The notes beneath the pieces are model-generated. The model was not told the origin of the DNA. It made no database searches and saw only the letters and a program-made list of their open reading frames with translations. From Opitutia bacterium UBA4654 (GTDB lineage: Bacteria; Verrucomicrobiota; Verrucomicrobiia; Opitutales; Intestinicryptomonadaceae), in the NCBI GenBank assembly GCA_002405555.1, contig DHMA01000037.1, forward strand, positions 1-14,893: 14,893 nt of DNA. Direction: 5' to 3'. Position 1 is the first letter of the stretch, and each line of letters starts with the position of its first letter. The position numbers were made by a program, and so were the translations under genes. Below, piece after piece: positions 13,331 through 14,893 of the stretch.

Positions 13331-14470
13331 CTACTCCGAACCTCGCGACACGAACGCCGCGTCGAAGTCTTTCCAGACGGGGTCAAGCCCGTGCTTTTTC
13401 AGGGCTTCGGCAAACTCGGCGGGCGTGCGGCCGTCGTCGATATGGAACTGCTCGCCGCTTTCCTCGCGGTCGGCGTATCCGCCGGGCTTGGTGCTGCTGA
13501 ACGCGCTCATCTGGGTGACGCCCAGCCCCATTATCCCGTCGCGGAACTTGCGGCTTTCGCGCATGGAAACGACTATCGCAAGGCGCGGCATAAACATTCT
13601 AAGCGCGCACATAACCTGAACGGTTTCGCGGTCGTTGGGGATATTTTCGGGCGCGGGAATGTAGCCGCTCGCGGCGGGGCGCATGCGCGGCAGGCTTATC
13701 GAAATCTGGCTCTTCCACGCGCGCTTGAAGAGGAATTTTGCGTGAAGCGCGACGGCGAGAATCTCGAAACGCCATTCGTTGACGCCCAAAAGGGGACCCA
13801 AGCCGAGCTTGCGCATGCCCGCTTCCGCGCCGCGTTCTGGCGTGCCGAGACGCCACCAGAACACCGATTTCGGCCCCGACGGGTGGAGCGTGGGATACAC
13901 CTTTTCGTCGTATGTTTCCTGAAAGGCCGTAAGCCCCTCGCAGCCCGCGTCGACGTACTTTTTATAGTCCACCACGCGCGACGGCGCGATTTCAATCGAG
14001 ACCGACGGCATGCGCTTTATCGCGATGTCGATGACGTCCGCCATGTAGCCCGACGAGACAAGCTTGGGGTTCTCGGCGGCTACAAGCAGAATGTTGCGGA
14101 AGCCGAGCCTGTAAATAGCCTCGACCTCGCGCTTGACCTCTTCGAGCGAAAGCGTGCGGCGTTCTATCGAATGCCTGTGCGCAAAGCCGCAGTAGACGCA
14201 GTTGTTTATGCACTCGTTGCTGACGTAAAGCGGCGCGAACATGCGCATTGTGCGCCCGAAATATTTGCGCGTGATTGCCGCGGAAAGCTGCGCCATCTGC
14301 TCCAAATAGGCTTCGGCGGCGGGCGAAATCAGCGCGGCGAACTCTTCGAGCGTGTCGGCGCGCCCCTTGCGCAAAATGCGCTCGACCTCCCGCGCGGAAG
14401 TTTTGCGCGAAATTTCCGAAAGCGCGTGCAGGTCGCGGCTGCGCAATTCCTCCAAAAAAGTGTCCTTCAT
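13331..14470 (-). CDS. thiH: ThiH, 2-iminoacetate synthase
   Basis: A 379-residue radical SAM enzyme that cleaves tyrosine to 2-iminoacetate (dehydroglycine) and p-cresol, supplying the C2-N3 unit for the thiazole ring of thiamine. The 4Fe-4S motif is C87-x3-C91-x2-C94 (ECINNCVYCGF). The ThiH-specific FQETYDEKVY segment follows the barrel centre, and the C-terminal PGGYADREESGEQF matches the family; the length equals E. coli ThiH. It starts at ATG 14470, preceded by GGAG (14483-14480) with 9-base spacing overlapping the thiG stop, so translation is probably coupled to thiG 6 bases upstream. Use of ThiH, which is oxygen sensitive, instead of the oxidase ThiO suggests anaerobic or microaerobic life. 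Any TPP riboswitch for this operon would lie outside the window. Confidence 0.96.
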   Translation of the reverse strand: MKDTFLEELRSRDLHALSEISRKTSAREVERILRKGRADTLEEFAALISPAAEAYLEQMAQLSAAITRKYFGRTMRMFAPLYVSNECINNCVYCGFAHRHSIERRTLSLEEVKREVEAIYRLGFRNILLVAAENPKLVSSGYMADVIDIAIKRMPSVSIEIAPSRVVDYKKYVDAGCEGLTAFQETYDEKVYPTLHPSGPKSVFWWRLGTPERGAEAGMRKLGLGPLLGVNEWRFEILAVALHAKFLFKRAWKSQISISLPRMRPAASGYIPAPENIPNDRETVQVMCALRMFMPRLAIVVSMRESRKFRDGIMGLGVTQMSAFSSTKPGGYADREESGEQFHIDDGRTPAEFAEALKKHGLDPVWKDFDAAFVSRGSE

Positions 14471-14476
14471 TGCGGT

Positions 14477-14893
14477 CTACTCCAAAAATCCCGTAAGCGG
14501 GCTTGTCGCCGAGGCGAAGACCCCGCGTTCGAAAGACGCCGTAAGCTTTGCCGTGCGCCCCGCCTCGACCGCCGCCGCAAACGCCTTCGCCATCGCGACT
14601 GGGTCGGACGCCGCCGCAACCGCCGTGTTTATCATGACGGCGGCAGCCCCCATTTCCATCGCCTCCGCCGCGTGCGACGGAAGCCCGATGCCCGCGTCTA
14701 CTACAACGGGGACGTCGCACTGCTCTATGATTATTTCGACCTGCCCGCGCGTCTCGACGCCCCTGTTTGTGCCGATTGGCGCGCCCAGAGGCATGACGGC
14801 GACCGCGCCCGCGTCTTGGAGACGGAGCGCAAGGACGGGATCTGCGTTGATGTACGCCATCACCTTGAAGCCGTCTTTCGAAAGGATTTTCGT
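14477..14893 (-). CDS. thiG: ThiG, thiazole synthase, 5'-truncated by window edge
   Basis: The C-terminal 138 residues of thiazole synthase, which condenses 1-deoxy-D-xylulose 5-phosphate, ThiS-thiocarboxylate and the 2-iminoacetate from ThiH into thiazole phosphate. The frame is open to the window end (Thr-Lys-Ile-Leu-Ser-Lys-Asp-Gly-Phe), so about 115-120 N-terminal residues, including the Schiff-base lysine, lie outside. Family landmarks: ADPVLALRL, VMPLGAPIGTNRG, a long VVVDAGIGLPSHAAEAMEMGAAAVMINTA phosphate-binding region (only key residues given: DAGIG and the following GA), and the terminal ATSPLTGFLE, almost identical to the end of E. coli ThiG. The ATG at 14860 is internal. The stop is 6 bases before thiH, so the pair is an operon. 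The only GATC in the window lies in this gene (14839-14842). Confidence 0.95.
   Translation of the reverse strand, partial: TKILSKDGFKVMAYINADPVLALRLQDAGAVAVMPLGAPIGTNRGVETRGQVEIIIEQCDVPVVVDAGIGLPSHAAEAMEMGAAAVMINTAVAAASDPVAMAKAFAAAVEAGRTAKLTASFERGVFASATSPLTGFLE
14480..14483 (-). promoter_or_regulatory. Shine-Dalgarno of thiH overlapping the thiG end
   Basis: GGAG on the minus strand, 9 bases before the thiH ATG and immediately before the thiG TAG. It supports the 379-residue start and coupling to thiG. Confidence 0.6.

Overview
This window looks like ordinary chromosome from a Gram-negative (diderm), fairly GC-rich bacterium. Verrucomicrobiota is my best guess, perhaps an Opitutales-like or gut lineage. 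The reasons are three predicted lipoproteins, a twin-arginine Gfo/Idh/MocA oxidoreductase, and a secreted DUF1080 protein joined to a PHP-like domain. These family combinations are typical of the Planctomycetota-Verrucomicrobiota-Chlamydiota group, and the assignment is an inference. ThiH rather than ThiO, together with HemW and RlmN, points to an organism rich in radical-SAM enzymes and probably living with little oxygen. I see no tRNA, rRNA, CRISPR array, insertion sequence, integrase or phage gene.

Layout: (1) 1-1926, the 3' three quarters of clpB, with a strong terminator. (2) hemW on the minus strand (2150-3283), divergent from a lipoprotein with a TIG/Ig-like fold (3328-4311). (3) A LOG-family nucleotide hydrolase (4403-5296). 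(4) A large helical-repeat lipoprotein (5422-7098), convergent with a Tat-lipoprotein Gfo/Idh/MocA oxidoreductase (7163-8536); the two share a bidirectional terminator. (5) cutA (8661-8981), divergent from that oxidoreductase. (6) A CNNM/CBS membrane protein (9047-10096), then a tight cluster of a small unknown protein, an entericidin-like lipoprotein and rlmN (10156-11717). (7) On the minus strand, thiG-thiH (14893-13331), a terminator, and a secreted DUF1080-PHP-like protein (13280-11922).

The genes do not form one pathway. The likely transcription units are thiGH (thiazole synthesis for thiamine), the 10156-11717 cluster, and single genes separated by clear intrinsic terminators.

The most striking signal is at whole-window scale. 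The palindrome GATC occurs once in 14.9 kb, although I count roughly 85-90 GAT trinucleotides. Isoleucine codons following a G-ending codon appear always to be ATT or ATA, while ATC is common elsewhere. This suggests strong counter-selection against GATC, as expected from long exposure to a GATC-cutting restriction system. Other points of interest are the DUF1080-PHP-like protein with a changed metal motif, a two-small-gene cluster before rlmN, and several genes whose likely promoters leave almost no 5' leader.
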